A stretch of 20,353 bases of DNA from Chara braunii (GCA_003427395.1 BFEA01000314.1:1263068-1283420); one strand, 5' to 3'; shown: positions 8,782 through 18,120, numbered from the stretch's first letter. The notes: generated by a model from the sequence alone, not told the origin. Translations and numbers: made by a program.

Positions 8782-9250
8782 AGGTCGCTCGATCCTCAAC
8801 GGAATCGAGGGAACCAAGACTCATTCCGGGGATTTTTGGGTCGGGCGACCTCGATGATAGCATTAGATTTGGCAAAGGTTCAGTAGAAGAAGAGATTAGT
8901 AGAGTGGAGGGTGCGCGGAAATGGCGGAGATGGCGGATGAAGAAAGGGGAAAACGTATAACTCGCTCGTCTCTTTACTAAATCGAGCGAGGGAGGAGTCG
9001 AAATTGGGGCTTCCGGGGCTGGTGACCCTAAATCCGAGGTTAGAATTAGTGGAAAGTTACTGAGATGATAAAAGGTTAGTGAGAAACAGGGTGCGTTGGA
9101 AGATGGCGGGAGCAGATACGGGCCATATTGCAGGGCGCAAAAACGACATCCCTCGATCATTTTTTGATCGATTTTGACGGACCAGGATGATAAGTAGGGG
9201 TTTTGGGCCACGTCAGATTCTCGATTTGAGCGATGGTCTAGCGGGGGTGA
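8782..9250 (+). repeat. About 173-bp tandem repeat, two to three diverged units
   Basis: Unit 1 (from about 8786) and unit 2 (from about 8959) share GTCGCTCG/CTCGCTCG, ATCGAGGGA/GAGCGAGGGA, GGGGATTTTTGGG/GGGGCTTCCGGGG, GGGTGCGCGG/GGGTGCGTTGG and AGATGGCGG in the same order. A partial third unit follows 9128 (CCCTCGATC, GGGGTTTTGGGCC). Each unit starts with an inverted CTCG-rich stem. A 154-codon minus-strand frame covers it (9211 to 8747), but its protein simply repeats itself with the DNA and has no known domain. I do not annotate it as a gene. Confidence 0.65.
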
Positions 9251-9322
9251 GTGGAAGGAGCTGCGCGTGAAGACAAGCGTCAGAAGAAAAATGTATTTTT
9301 CTGTGTTTCAGCGGAAAGATTC

Positions 9323-9324
<2 letters not shown>

Positions 9325-9379
<55 letters not shown>

Positions 9380-9386
9380 GTATATT
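9325..9386. repeat. (TA)n dinucleotide microsatellite
   Basis: An uninterrupted run of about twenty-two TA units is followed by a degenerate tail (TTTATATATGTATATT). Confidence 0.98.
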
Positions 9387-10430
9387 GTTATTTTCCTCCC
9401 GTCGTCATATGTGAGGGAGAGAGGCATGGGAGGAATAAGTACGTACCTGATCGGGCACGACTACAAGGCAAGGAACCGACGATCGGGCTACGGTGGCAAT
9501 TTGCTTAGTGATCGACGATTACACAATGAACCAAACTAACGATGAGAGTTGAGTTGAAGAGGGAGAGGATAATCGGATTGGAAACTGAGTGATATGTCGT
9601 AAGGCCGGTCTACGTAATAGCACGTACGGGAAATGATTGTGTACGTATTTTTTCAAATAACTTTTGTGCAAGCTTCCTTCTGGCTCTGCACACAGATGGT
9701 CTGCCCAGCTTGTGCCTACGTGGAACTGTAGGTTTACAGGCTCGTGATAGAATAAAGTAACAGCGGTAAGATAGTCATGTTCTACGAGGGTGAGTGATGG
9801 CTGGATACAGTGGATAAAAGTGCGTAGGCAGGAGTGACATAGAGGAGAGGAGAAGAAATCGAGGCATGAATCTGAGCCCATGATGAATGAGTAACGGGAG
9901 ACAACATGTCGTCAGTGGTGTTTCTAAGAGGCCAATACCTGCAAGAACTCTGATTGCTTGCCCACAGCAGTGGGCTGTTGCGTCAGCTGATCCTGTACAG
10001 TTGCTACTGGAAAACACTACTTTTACAATCGGTATGACCAGGGTGGTTAATACTTGGGAAGGTACTGTGGTGTACTACTGTATTTTGTGGTGCGTTGCAA
10101 AGGCGGCTACCGATTCCTTCCTCAGCGACGGAGTATTGTACTTGCAGGCACAAAAAACAGTTGAGGCGATAGGGCCTGCTGAGTGGCTGCACCCTGCACC
10201 TGAAGTCGACAACAAGTTTGGTGGGAGTATGCACTGAGCATCACTGTGCATTTTCACATTTTGATTGCTAGTGCCTGTATTTTATTACTTGCCGTCGATC
10301 AGCCGCTGCTAGACTTCTGTTGGATACTGTCGTGCCAACTGCTACTTGGAGGATCTGTTGGTGATATCGAACCAGGGGCTACATAACAATGTAGTTACAA
10401 ATGTTGTTAGGCTTGTCCTACGACTAGTGT
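9387..10430. other. Unassigned single-copy stretch, no supported gene
   Basis: No repeat seen elsewhere in the window covers this stretch. A 116-codon plus-strand frame (9887-10237) starts with ATG. Its product has no domain, signal or motif I recognise, and codon use and flanks give no support. Overlapping minus-strand frames of similar length argue it is chance. I see no splice-site pattern that would join frames into a larger gene. Confidence 0.5.
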
Positions 10431-10830
10431 TGTGGATCTACTTGTGACCGATGGGTTTCGAGTCACGAGCTTGCTAAGAGAAGTGAGATCGTTGAAGGGG
10501 AGTTTTTACTGCGAATTTGGAAGGTCGTCAGAAAGTCAACAGCTGAAAGTTGACTCCAGTTTGACCAAGTTGTTGTTGTATCTTGGCCGCCATTGCGGGA
10601 CCCTCAGACGTATCCAGATTTCAAGGCTCTTTCCTGGGAGTTGAGTCAGTCCCCCTCCTGTATCTCGAGCGTCTGAAACCCCTTATATTATGCCTTTCTT
10701 ACTCTCGGTCTAGTCTTGTTACGAGAGGAAGGCGGCAGGCGGGATTGCAACCCGTAGGACCGCGACAAGACTCTGTGGGGAGTTAGTCCACCGATTGCGG
10801 GAACTCTGTCGGAACTCAGAAGGAGTTATG
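10431..10830 (+). repeat. Block Q, copy II
   Basis: It aligns with 15240-15560. Shared items include a lead hairpin (GTCAAC/GTTGAC at about 10538-10557 here; GACCAC/GTGGTC in the other copy), TTGCGGGACCCTCA versus TTGTGGGGTCCTCA, TCTTACTCTCGGTCTAGTC versus TCTTGCTCTAAGTCTAGTC, GAGAGGAAGGC, CGGGATTGCAACCCGTAG versus CGGGATTATAACCCGTAG, CAAGACTCTGTGGG versus CAAGACCTTTGTGGG, and CTCTGTCGGA. The small stem CGGG-ATTGCAA-CCCG is kept in both. Function is unknown. Confidence 0.75.
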
Positions 10831-11090
10831 GAGAGAGAGAATTGAAAGGTAACCAATTGCTTCCCTTCTATAAACTCATTTATAACCCCTATCTGTATTC
10901 CTTGTTGCGTCTTGACTAAGTATATCGCCTGCATCCCTACTTTGACTTTTCAGTTTGACTTTCAGGACATAAATCAGATTAAGTAAATGAATGTTTGTGT
11001 AATGTCAGTTTTAGTTTTATTGCCTGACTGAAAGCAGATTGTGGGATTGCATCTGGGGAAAGGATGAGAGGAAAGCAGTATTGCATGTGT
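10831..11090 (+). repeat. Block R, copy II
   Basis: This AT-rich connector lies between Q and the array. It ends in GACCGGGTCAACCAAAGGCT (11092-11111), which recurs as GACCGGGTCAACCAAAGACT at 15788-15807 and, less exactly, on the minus strand near 8620. That shared end fixes the start of the array in all three copies. Confidence 0.6.
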
Positions 11091-11790
11091 CTGACCGGGT
11101 CAACCAAAGGCTGGGAGAGTCTCCATAAGTTTGGAGGGTCCAGTGCTATGTTTAGTTCGGATTGCCTGGAGGACCAGACATGTTCCTATAAGTTTGGGTA
11201 GTCTGGTTGCTCGGAATTGCGAGCGCTGACTGTGATTGACTTGTCAGGGACCAAGCATGTTCCATAAGTTTGGGTGGTTTGGTCGCCTTGTTTAACCATT
11301 CCTGCTTTGGTTTTAAGAGAATAAACCAGGCTGAGGACCAGACAGGTTCCCATAAGTTTGGGTGCTCTTGGTCCAACGCCACACACATGCTGGAACCAGA
11401 AGGATATAACTTGGCTATACTTTACTATTATTCTATCTATGAACAAACTAGTCAGACAGAGTTCCAGAAGTTTGGGTGGTCTGACTATAGCTTATCACCA
11501 ACTGAAGAGAGTACTAATCAAGAGTAAACTTGTGGTACGAACTTAGAAGGGGCATACCGAATCTTGAGCTAAAGATGATCTATTCAGTTATATGCTACCT
11601 CAAAAGACCAAGTGCAAATAATTATGTAAGGTTGGGATACTTAAACAGTTCAGGGCGACTAGAGTGGCATAGTCATATGCCCAAAGAAGAGAAAAGTTGT
11701 TGTACCATGTGTTTGTGTATACTCAATGGCTGAGCTAGGCAGTTTCCCATAAGTTTGAGTGGTCTAGCTTTATGCCTTATGTAAGCTGGG
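11091..11790 (+). repeat. Middle hairpin array
   Basis: Units read TTCCATAAGTTTGGGTGGT or similar, so the core differs from the outer arrays (CCCATAAGTTTGGG against CCCCTAAGTTGGGG) but keeps the TAAGTT loop. Outer stems are strong: GACCAGAC/GTCTGGTT (11172-11208), GACCAAGC/GTTTGGTC (11249-11284), GGACCA/TGGTCC (11335-11374), TAGTCAGAC/GTCTGACTA (11449-11487, 9 bp perfect) and GAGCTAGGC/GTCTAGCTT (11732-11770). The first unit (about 11116-11133) has inner stem CTCCA/TGGAG. Spacing is looser than in the outer arrays. Confidence 0.9.
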
Positions 11791-12340
11791 TATAAAGGAT
11801 AAATCATTGAAAGATTACGAACTATTGTTTGTCCAGGTTGACTTGGGGATGGTGAGAGTATTTACCTTTGTGGTTTGACCTGCGTGTGACTTAGTGCGAC
11901 TACTGCTTAGTCCGAGTTTCAGGTTGATAGGTAGTTGCTTTAGATGCTTGCCACGTGCTAGAGTCATAGGAGTTAGTTTCAATTCCTGCATTTCTAAGTT
12001 AAGTTTATTTTTACTTAGGTCAATTTCTGCATTTTCTGGGATCTTTTATTATACTTGGTCTTGTATAAATCTTGGTTAGCTACTTTCTCTTAGCTACTTT
12101 CTCTACGGGAAGCGCTGCCGAAATTTCTACAAAACCAAGGAGTTAGTCAAATTTTGTCTTTCAAAGTTCAGTTCGTCTGACTTTTATATATGACTTAGTA
12201 AAAATTTGAAGAGTCTCCTTTTTTAAAGGGAGTGCTGCCCAAATTTTTGCTAATTCAGGAAATTAGACAAAATTGGACCTTGAGAAATCAAAATTCTGAA
12301 CTTAGCTTTGTATAAATTTTGGTAAGCCACTTTCTCTACG
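11635..12340 (+). repeat. Tandem duplication, first copy (706 bp)
   Basis: This copy starts GGATACTTAAACAGTTCAGG and ends GTAAGCCACTTTCTCTACG. It includes the last array unit and most of block S. The sequence is nearly identical to 12341-13033. It carries an extra 14-bp repeat (TAGCTACTTTCTCT twice, about 12075-12102) absent from the second copy, which explains the length difference. Confidence 0.97.
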
Positions 12341-13033
12341 GGATACTTAAACAGTTCAGGGCGACTAGAGTGGCATAGTCATATGCCCAAAGAAGAGAAA
12401 AGTTGTTGTTCCATGTGTTTGTGTATACTCAATGGCTAAGTTAGGCAGTTTCCCATAAGTTTGGGTGGTCTAGCTTTATTCCTTATGTAAGTTGGGTATA
12501 AAGGATAAATCATTGAAAGATTACGAACTATTGTTTGTCCAGGTTGACTTGGGGATGGTGAGAGTACTTACCTTTGTGGTTTGACCTGCATGTGACTGAG
12601 TGCGACTACTGCTTAGTCCGAGTTTCAGGTTGATAGGTAGTTGCTTTAGATGCTCGCCACGTGCTAGAGTCATAGGAGTTAGTTTCAATTTCTGCATTTT
12701 CTAAGCTAAGTTTATTTTTACTTAGGTCAATTTTTGCATTTTCTGGGATTTTTTATTATACTTGGTCTTGTATAAATCTTGGTTAGTTACTTTCTCTACG
12801 AGAAGCGCTGCCGAAATTTCTACAAAACCAAGGAGTTAGTCATATTTTGTCTTTCAAAGTTCAGTTTGTTTGACTTTTATATATGACTTAGTAAAAATAT
12901 GAAACGTCTCCTTTTTTAAAGGGAGTGCTGCCCAAATTTTTGCTAATTCAGGAAGTTATACAAAATTGGACCTTGAGAAATTAAAATTCTAAACTTAGCT
13001 TTGTATAAATTTTGGTAAGCCACTTTCTCTACG
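12341..13033 (+). repeat. Tandem duplication, second copy (693 bp)
   Basis: It begins exactly where the first copy ends. The fusion reads CTACGGGATAC. The source flanks are TTGGGATAC (left) and CTACGGGAAG (right), so they share GGG at the join. The few scattered differences imply a recent event compared with the general divergence of the family. Confidence 0.97.
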
Positions 13034-13360
13034 GGAAGCGCTACCAGTTAGTAAAAATCTGGGAAGTCTTCTTTTCTAAATGGAGTGCTGCCCAAATTTT
13101 TGCTAATTCAGGGAGTTAGACTAAATTTGGTTTTAGAAGGTTGAAGATTATTTCTGTTTTTATATTTAGGCTGATATAAATTTTGGAAAGACACTTTCCC
13201 TACGAGAAGCGCTGCCAAAATTCTCTTAGTTTAGAGGAGATAGATTATATTATGAAAGGTGGTGATTCTAGTAAGATTATATTTTGAAAGGTGGTGATTC
13301 TAGTAATCCATTCTGTATTGGGGGGATTTTATCATAGGTCTACCTTTCTTTTTGCACTGG
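13034..13360 (+). repeat. Rest of block S, copy II, with a 32-bp tandem duplication
   Basis: Two more hairpin-plus-GCTGCC units occur (about 13076 and 13191). A 32-bp unit starting GATTATATT is then repeated at 13243-13274 and 13275-13306, differing at one or two bases. No coding signal is present. Confidence 0.8.
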
Positions 13361-13950
13361 CTTAGAGATAGACCTAGGCTTGATTACCAGGAGAGTCTTG
13401 AGTGAGAACGTGTCATGGGGATTTGATCTCCATACGTTGACGATTTAGCTTAGACTTTGACTTGTCGTATGATACATATCTTCTTTGGACATTCGATCCA
13501 AGACTTGAACTAGCTTCATCTTGATCTTACGAGGATCATTTTCTGTTATCACTCATAACAGGTCGGTTGGTTGATCGCCGACTCGTCGGCTTAAGACACA
13601 ACTTTGCTTACACATGTACCTCAACTTGATTGTCTTAGCCCTGAGATTTGATATGTTTCTTTGAGGGTTTTAACTAGACTTCTTTTAAATGACCATTATA
13701 AAGAACTTATGAGATTTATGAAAAATTTGACTATGACTGGGGCTTGAGTATGTGAGGCGTGGTATGAGTTACAAAGAACAGTAAAGTTGACCACATTGGT
13801 GTATGGCAATGTGGCTATTGTGTGTGCCTGTGCTTTATGCATGTTAGTATTTGAAGATTGGTATATGAGCCGTGCTTTTGAGACAGTGAAAATGACAACC
13901 ATGTGATGCACGATCTGCATACCTGATGGATTTATGTTTCCCCTTCTTTT
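13361..13950 (+). repeat. Blocks T and U, copy II
   Basis: GAGGATCATTTTCTGTTATC, then CTCATAACAGGTCGGTTG (13530-13570), matches the right copy (18863-18905). The hairpin TGTTAT/ATAACA is shorter here than TGTTATCA/TGATAACA there. A second small hairpin GCCGA-CTCG-TCGGC follows. Further matches are CTTACACATGTACCTCAAC, ATATGTTTCTTTGAGGGTTTT and TGACCATTATAAA, in the same order as in the right copy. Confidence 0.75.
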
Positions 13951-14569
13951 ATCTTATCTAGAGTACTGATTTGATATGTGAGTATTGAGTGTTTACTTAT
14001 TTACTGATTAATTTTGCTTATTTAATTTTTATAGTTGGACGTTGTAGTCTATGGCAGCCGTCAAAGTCAAACCCCTTGATTTTTTTCAAAACCTTGGATG
14101 ATAGAGTTGGCCTCCAGGGCAATAAGAGACGATTGCCATCATAGGTATGAACCTGTGTACCACCCACTCTCTGCAGGGTGCAAAAGAGGGTGTGGTTCTC
14201 AACCGCACTTGGCGGTTGTCCAACGTCGAGAGATCATTCCCTCAAGGCAAGTGTCAGCTGACACTTGAGTGTCGAATGCGACCTTCGAGATTAACGAGGA
14301 CCGCATGAGTATGTGTACTACATAGTACGCCATTATTGCGAATGTTTACGTATTTATGTATTGCTAGTCGATATAAGAAGACCCTGCATCCACGCAGTTT
14401 TATACTAAGTCTCACGCGCGACGCCTATCTGATTTCCGCATCGGAGAGTTATGAGATGGTTACTAAGGGACTATGAGTGTTGTTGCGTTGTTTGTCCTCT
14501 GTCGTTTTGTATATGTGCAGGTATGTGTGGGTGTTTTTATTTGTATATTCTTTAGAGTGGAGTACAGGT
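13951..14569 (+). other. Linker with serial perfect hairpins and a TATA-like box
   Basis: Hairpins follow one another: GGCAAT/ATTGCC (14118-14136), CACCC/GGGTG (14161-14180), AACCGC/GCGGTT (14201-14217), a 20-bp perfect palindrome (14248-14267, centre CAGCTG) and GACAC-TTGA-GTGTC (14260-14273, which overlaps the palindrome). GTACT/AGTAC lies near 14317. A TATAAG word at 14372-14377 follows. The order of hairpins then TATA resembles 186-655, and the TTGA-loop hairpin is shared. 14378-14569 has nothing I can name. Confidence 0.55.
14372..14377 (+). promoter_or_regulatory. Weak TATA-like element
   Basis: GATATAAGAAG lies about 100 bp after the hairpin cluster and about 200 bp before block P. 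If P is the transcribed 5' part of a retroelement-like unit, this would be its core promoter. The match is short and there is no transcript evidence. Confidence 0.2.
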
Positions 14570-15015
14570 GGGTGTACGGGAAGCGTCCTAGTCGACCGGC
14601 GACGAGTCGCGCTTGGGACCTCAACCCCCCAAGATGTCGATTCGTGTGCGGGTCCGATAGAGGTGTATTACCGCGCGTACCCCCTATGCTACAACGAACG
14701 AGAAACGCCCTCGACTGGTCCACCTCTGCGATTGCAGTTGATCAACTTTCGTATTGTGGACCAGTAACTCAGCGGGGATACGCCCACCAAAGGGAGGCGA
14801 CAACTCCCGTAAGGTGGAGGTAAGTCGTGCCTCGCGTAGGCCCTATCATGTCGTAGGGGCTCGCGAGAGGTATGGCTGACGCACTCGGCCGGAGCGACTT
14901 GCGGAAGCTTCATTATGTATTCGCGACGAGGATTAAAACCCACTCCTGCGTGAAGTGGCCAAGAGGGTCCCGCGCTGCTTTGTGCGGTGCCGGACCGATG
15001 TGTTCGACAGCGAAG
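14570..15015 (+). repeat. Block P, copy III
   Basis: This is the direct-orientation homologue of 3440-3985. Its hairpin (14830-14867) pairs CCTCGCG with a CGCGAG-AGG strand and CCCTA with TAGGG around TCATGTCG. At 3741-3772 the corresponding pairs are CGCGG/CCGCG and TCCC/GGGA around GTCGTAA. Loop words (GTCGTA) are kept while stems differ. AGGCGACAACTCCCG (about 14795) is the counterpart of GGTGACAATCGC (about 3703). 15016-15239 continues GC-rich without a named feature; an open frame to about 15186 has no recognisable domain. Confidence 0.65.
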
Positions 15016-15239
15016 GCTGTGTTTTTCAACGAGGTTTGCTGCGGCTGCTATATCTCATTTGTGAAGCTGTTACAACCCACATTCGAATTGAGCACGGGGG
15101 GTATGCTCTATTCGAACGTAGAGCTTTTAGAACCGCATAACTGCAGTTCTGGCAGAGTGGTCGGCGTACGACAAGTTGGAGGGTGACTGACGCATAATTG
15201 GGGAATTTTTGAAGTCTCCTAAATCTTCGAAAGTACGTC

Positions 15240-15560
15240 TACTTCGTTATGACCACGATTTCGACTGTGGTCAAAGCATTTTCTGACCACTATTGTGGGG
15301 TCCTCAAGCGACTGAAGGTTTAAATGCCCCCTCATGCGAGTCTGAGCGCACCTCTCTTGTGTCTGAGAGACTCAATGACATCTGTCTCTGTCTTTCTTGC
15401 TCTAAGTCTAGTCTGACTGGTTTAGAGAGGAAGGCAACAAACGGGATTATAACCCGTAGTCCGCATCAAGACCTTTGTGGGAGGCCAACCCACCGGTTGA
15501 GGATGCTCTGTCGGAGCCCAAGCAGGGTTGTGGAGGCAGGAAACACTCAGATATAACTTC
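15240..15560 (+). repeat. Block Q, copy III
   Basis: It matches 10431-10830 as described there. Its lead hairpin is GACCAC-GATTTCGACT-GTGGTC, with an alternative GTGGTCA/TGACCAC pairing immediately after. The corresponding region in copy II has GTCAAC/GTTGAC at the same place, so pairing but not sequence is preserved. Confidence 0.75.
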
Positions 15561-15794
15561 GTTTTTGCACGTGTGATCGTGAATTTCCCCTAATTCTACC
15601 TCGTACTATTATTAATTGAAAATGTGATTGAAATCTATTTATTTTCAGACTTATTTCGTTTGTATTTTGTCTATGAGTTATTATGAACTAAAGAGAATGA
15701 GATGTGCATGAAAGTCAAATTCTTTATTTGTTTGAACTGATAGAACGAATAGGGGAAAGGTCAGAGAAATGTATTTTGTTTACGTTTGACCGGG
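15561..15794 (+). repeat. Block R, copy III
   Basis: This AT-rich connector ends in GTATTTTGTTTACGTTTGAC and GACCGGGTCAACC. The inverted left copy shows a matching run on its minus strand (ATATTTTGTCTGTGTTTAAT, then CGGGTCAACC). This marks one boundary of the homology that continues into the array. Confidence 0.65.
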
Positions 15795-16360
15795 TCAACC
15801 AAAGACTGAATCACTCTAAGTTGAGTGGTCCAGTACTATGTTTTATTTTTGTTTGTTGGGTTAAATGAATAATCTTTAAGGATTGAGCCTACATTAAATT
15901 TTAAGGTTGAAGGATGATTCATATATGAAAATTGACTCAACCAATTCTCTGTGAACTTATAAATAAGAAATAACGTGCGCGGATAAAAATGAGTAAAATA
16001 AGGGCGTGAAGGTCACTCTGTTTTTTTTTTTATCTATAATAATAAGGCAACTTTCCTAGGTTGGGCGGTCCAATCACTTGTTTGTTTTGAGTTTTTTTAA
16101 CAAGAGGACATAGATGGGAGACTCAAATCCCTGATGTTTCTTTTGGGTTGCTGAAGAACTAATGTGAATATTCTAAGTTGAGTAAACTCAGTTGTGTGTG
16201 TGTGTTTTTCTAAGCGGGACAACGGCATGAGACTAGGAGTACTCCTAAGTTGGGCCGACCTGGCCATAAACTATAAACTTAATCGATAATCCAAAGTATA
16301 AAAATTGATATATATATTCATATGCATCTGACTGACCCTCACCCAAAGTTGGCGAGAAAT

Positions 16361-17207
16361 GGTTAACGGATGCATATATTTTCAGGTCTCCTTTCCAGGC
16401 AGTTCAACCACTTTAGGTTGTTACACCAATTTCAGATTGTGTGGATCTATACATGGGGTTGTCTGAAACCACATTCAGACAGTTCAACCACTTCAGGTTG
16501 ATACACCACTTTCGGATTGCCTACAGATTCATTGCAAATGGTGGGATAGGGGTACCTGAAACCCCTTTAAGAAGCTTCAACCACTTCAGCGGTTTCAGGT
16601 CCGCATATGAAATTCCTGAAATGACCTGAAGTGGCTGAAGCGTCTCAAAGGGGTTTCATGTACCCCCATCCAACCATTTGGATGGGGATACCTGAAACCC
16701 CTTTTTGAAGCTTCAACCACTTTAGCGGTTTCAAGTCCCCACCTGAAATTCCTGAAACGACCTGAAGTAGTTGAAACTTCTGAAAGGGGTTTCAGGTACC
16801 CCCATCCAACAATTTGGATGGGGGTACCTGAAACCCCTTTCAGAAGCTTCAACCACTTCAGCGGTTTCAGGTCCCCACCTGAAATTCCTGAAATGACCTG
16901 AAGTGGCTGAAGTTTCTGAAAGGGGTTTCAGGTACCCATATCCAACCATTTGGATGGGGGTACCTGAAACCCCATTCAGAAGCTTCAACCACTTTAGCGG
17001 TTTCAAGTCCCCACCTAAAATTCATGAAATAACATGAAGTAGCTGAAAAAACAGGCAAAAAAAAAACAAAAACAAAAAAAAACCCATAAAACTTGTCCTA
17101 CAAACCACCCGAAACTTCTGAAATAACCTGAAGTGTCTTCATGCCATTTCAGCGATTTCATACCACTTCAGAATCTTTCATTCTAAAATTTCAGGTGGTC
17201 GTTAACC
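16361..17207. mobile_element. Insertion with short inverted ends carrying a palindromic satellite
   Basis: The ends are GGTTAACG (16361-16368) and CGTTAACC (17200-17207), 8 bp perfect. The flanks GCGAGAAAT (16352-16360) and GCGAGTGAA (17208-17216) match at 6 of 9 positions. This would fit a decayed 9-bp target duplication of the kind Mutator-like elements make. The insertion splits array units (ACCCAAAGTTGG before, GAAGTTGGGAGG after). Inside are two half-units with TTCAACCACTT (about 16400 and 16489), the 136-bp satellite, and an A-rich tail near 17050-17100. No transposase is encoded. Confidence 0.55.
16551..17058. repeat. 136-bp tandem repeat of palindromic units, 3.7 copies
   Basis: The unit start GGTACCTGAAACCCC (or GATACCTG...) recurs at 16551, 16687, 16823 and 16959, exactly 136 bp apart. 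Each unit folds on itself: CTTCAACCACTTCAG faces CTGAAGTGGCTGAAG, and ACCTGAAACCCCTTTC faces GAAAGGGGTTTCAGGT. Between units, CATCCAA-CCAT-TTGGATG forms another hairpin. The fourth unit is truncated and A-rich. Minus-strand frames repeat the DNA and are not genes. Confidence 0.95.
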
Positions 17208-18120
17208 GCGAGTGAAGTTGGGAGGTCCGTCAATAAGTCATGTATAACAAAATGAGAAGGAAAACAAATAAATAGTATAATATGAAGGTAACCCGGACAG
17301 ACTGAACATACCGCTAAGTTGGGGCGGCCCAGTCCTATTTCCATAATAGAATAAGAGGCAAAAAGTTCATATAAAATTTTCCTTATTTAAAAAACATAAC
17401 TAAGGCAAGATTGAATGTCTCCCTAAGTTGGGTAGGTCTGATCATTTGCCTAAGAAGAAAGAAAGTTGTAAAGTTTGTGCAAAGTATTTATGGTTGTTTG
17501 ATCTGTTGTTATGGAGGCTAAGCGTACCCCTTAGTTGGGGCGGCTTAGTCATACGTCGTTTGTAACTTGTTAGGCAAATCAAGTGTACCCCTAAGTTGGG
17601 GCAGTCTGATCACATTGCATTATGCATTTTAAACCATTTAGGCTAACTAGGTGTACCTCTAAGATGAAGCGATCTAGGGATATGCCCTTTGTCGTCATTG
17701 TTATGTAGGTTTGACATACCCTTAAGTTAGGGTGGTCCGACCATTCGTCGTTTGTATTTGTTTGGGCAGGTGAGACACACCCCTAAGTTGGGGCATTCTA
17801 ATCCTATGTCGTACATAATTTTCGTTTAAGGCTGACTAAGCATACCCCTAAGTTGGGGCAGTCTGGTCTTATGCCTCATGTCGTCAGTTAGACAGAAGTC
17901 GGACGTACCCCTAAGTTGGGGCGGTTTGGTCATATGATTTATGTTCATAGTTTATGTTGGGTTGGGCATACCCCTAAGTTGGGGTCGTCGGAACATACAT
18001 TTTTAGTCATGTAAGTTGGGTATACCCCTAAGTTGGGGCAATCTAGTTGTGTGTACTCTATTCACTGCTTAGGCAGTTCAGGCGTACCCCTAAGTGGGGG
18101 CGGTCTGAGCTTATGCCATA

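Larger units (their letters stand above)
15795..18120 (+). repeat. Right hairpin array, about 18-20 units, interrupted
   Basis: The best-preserved part (17290-18120) has cores CCCC-TAAGTT-GGGG at 17527, 17588, 17655 (degenerate), 17719, 17780, 17845, 17908, 17971, 18025 and 18087, a spacing of 54-67 bp. Outer stems lie outside a GTA/CG internal loop: CTAAGC/GCTTAG (17518-17548), GGTTTGAC/GTCCGACC (17708-17742) and GACTAAGC/GTCTGGTC (17834-17868). Variant inner stems include CACTC/GAGTG (about 15810) and CCCT/AGGG (17719-17732). Units before 16360 are older and irregular. 16361-17207 is an insertion. Confidence 0.92.

Noticed and set aside
8747-9211. 154-codon minus-strand frame
   Set aside because: The protein repeats itself in step with the 173-bp DNA repeat and has no recognisable domain.
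9887-10237. 116-codon plus-strand frame in single-copy DNA
   Set aside because: No recognisable domain, no homologue I know, and competing antisense frames of similar length; could be an exon but unsupported.
16595-17058. Minus-strand frames with a repeated peptide
   Set aside because: The peptide repeat follows the 136-bp palindromic satellite exactly; not a gene.
17290-18120. CRISPR array
   Set aside because: Repeat-spacer look, but the core is only about 14 bp, repeats vary with compensatory changes, there are no cas genes, and the context is eukaryotic.
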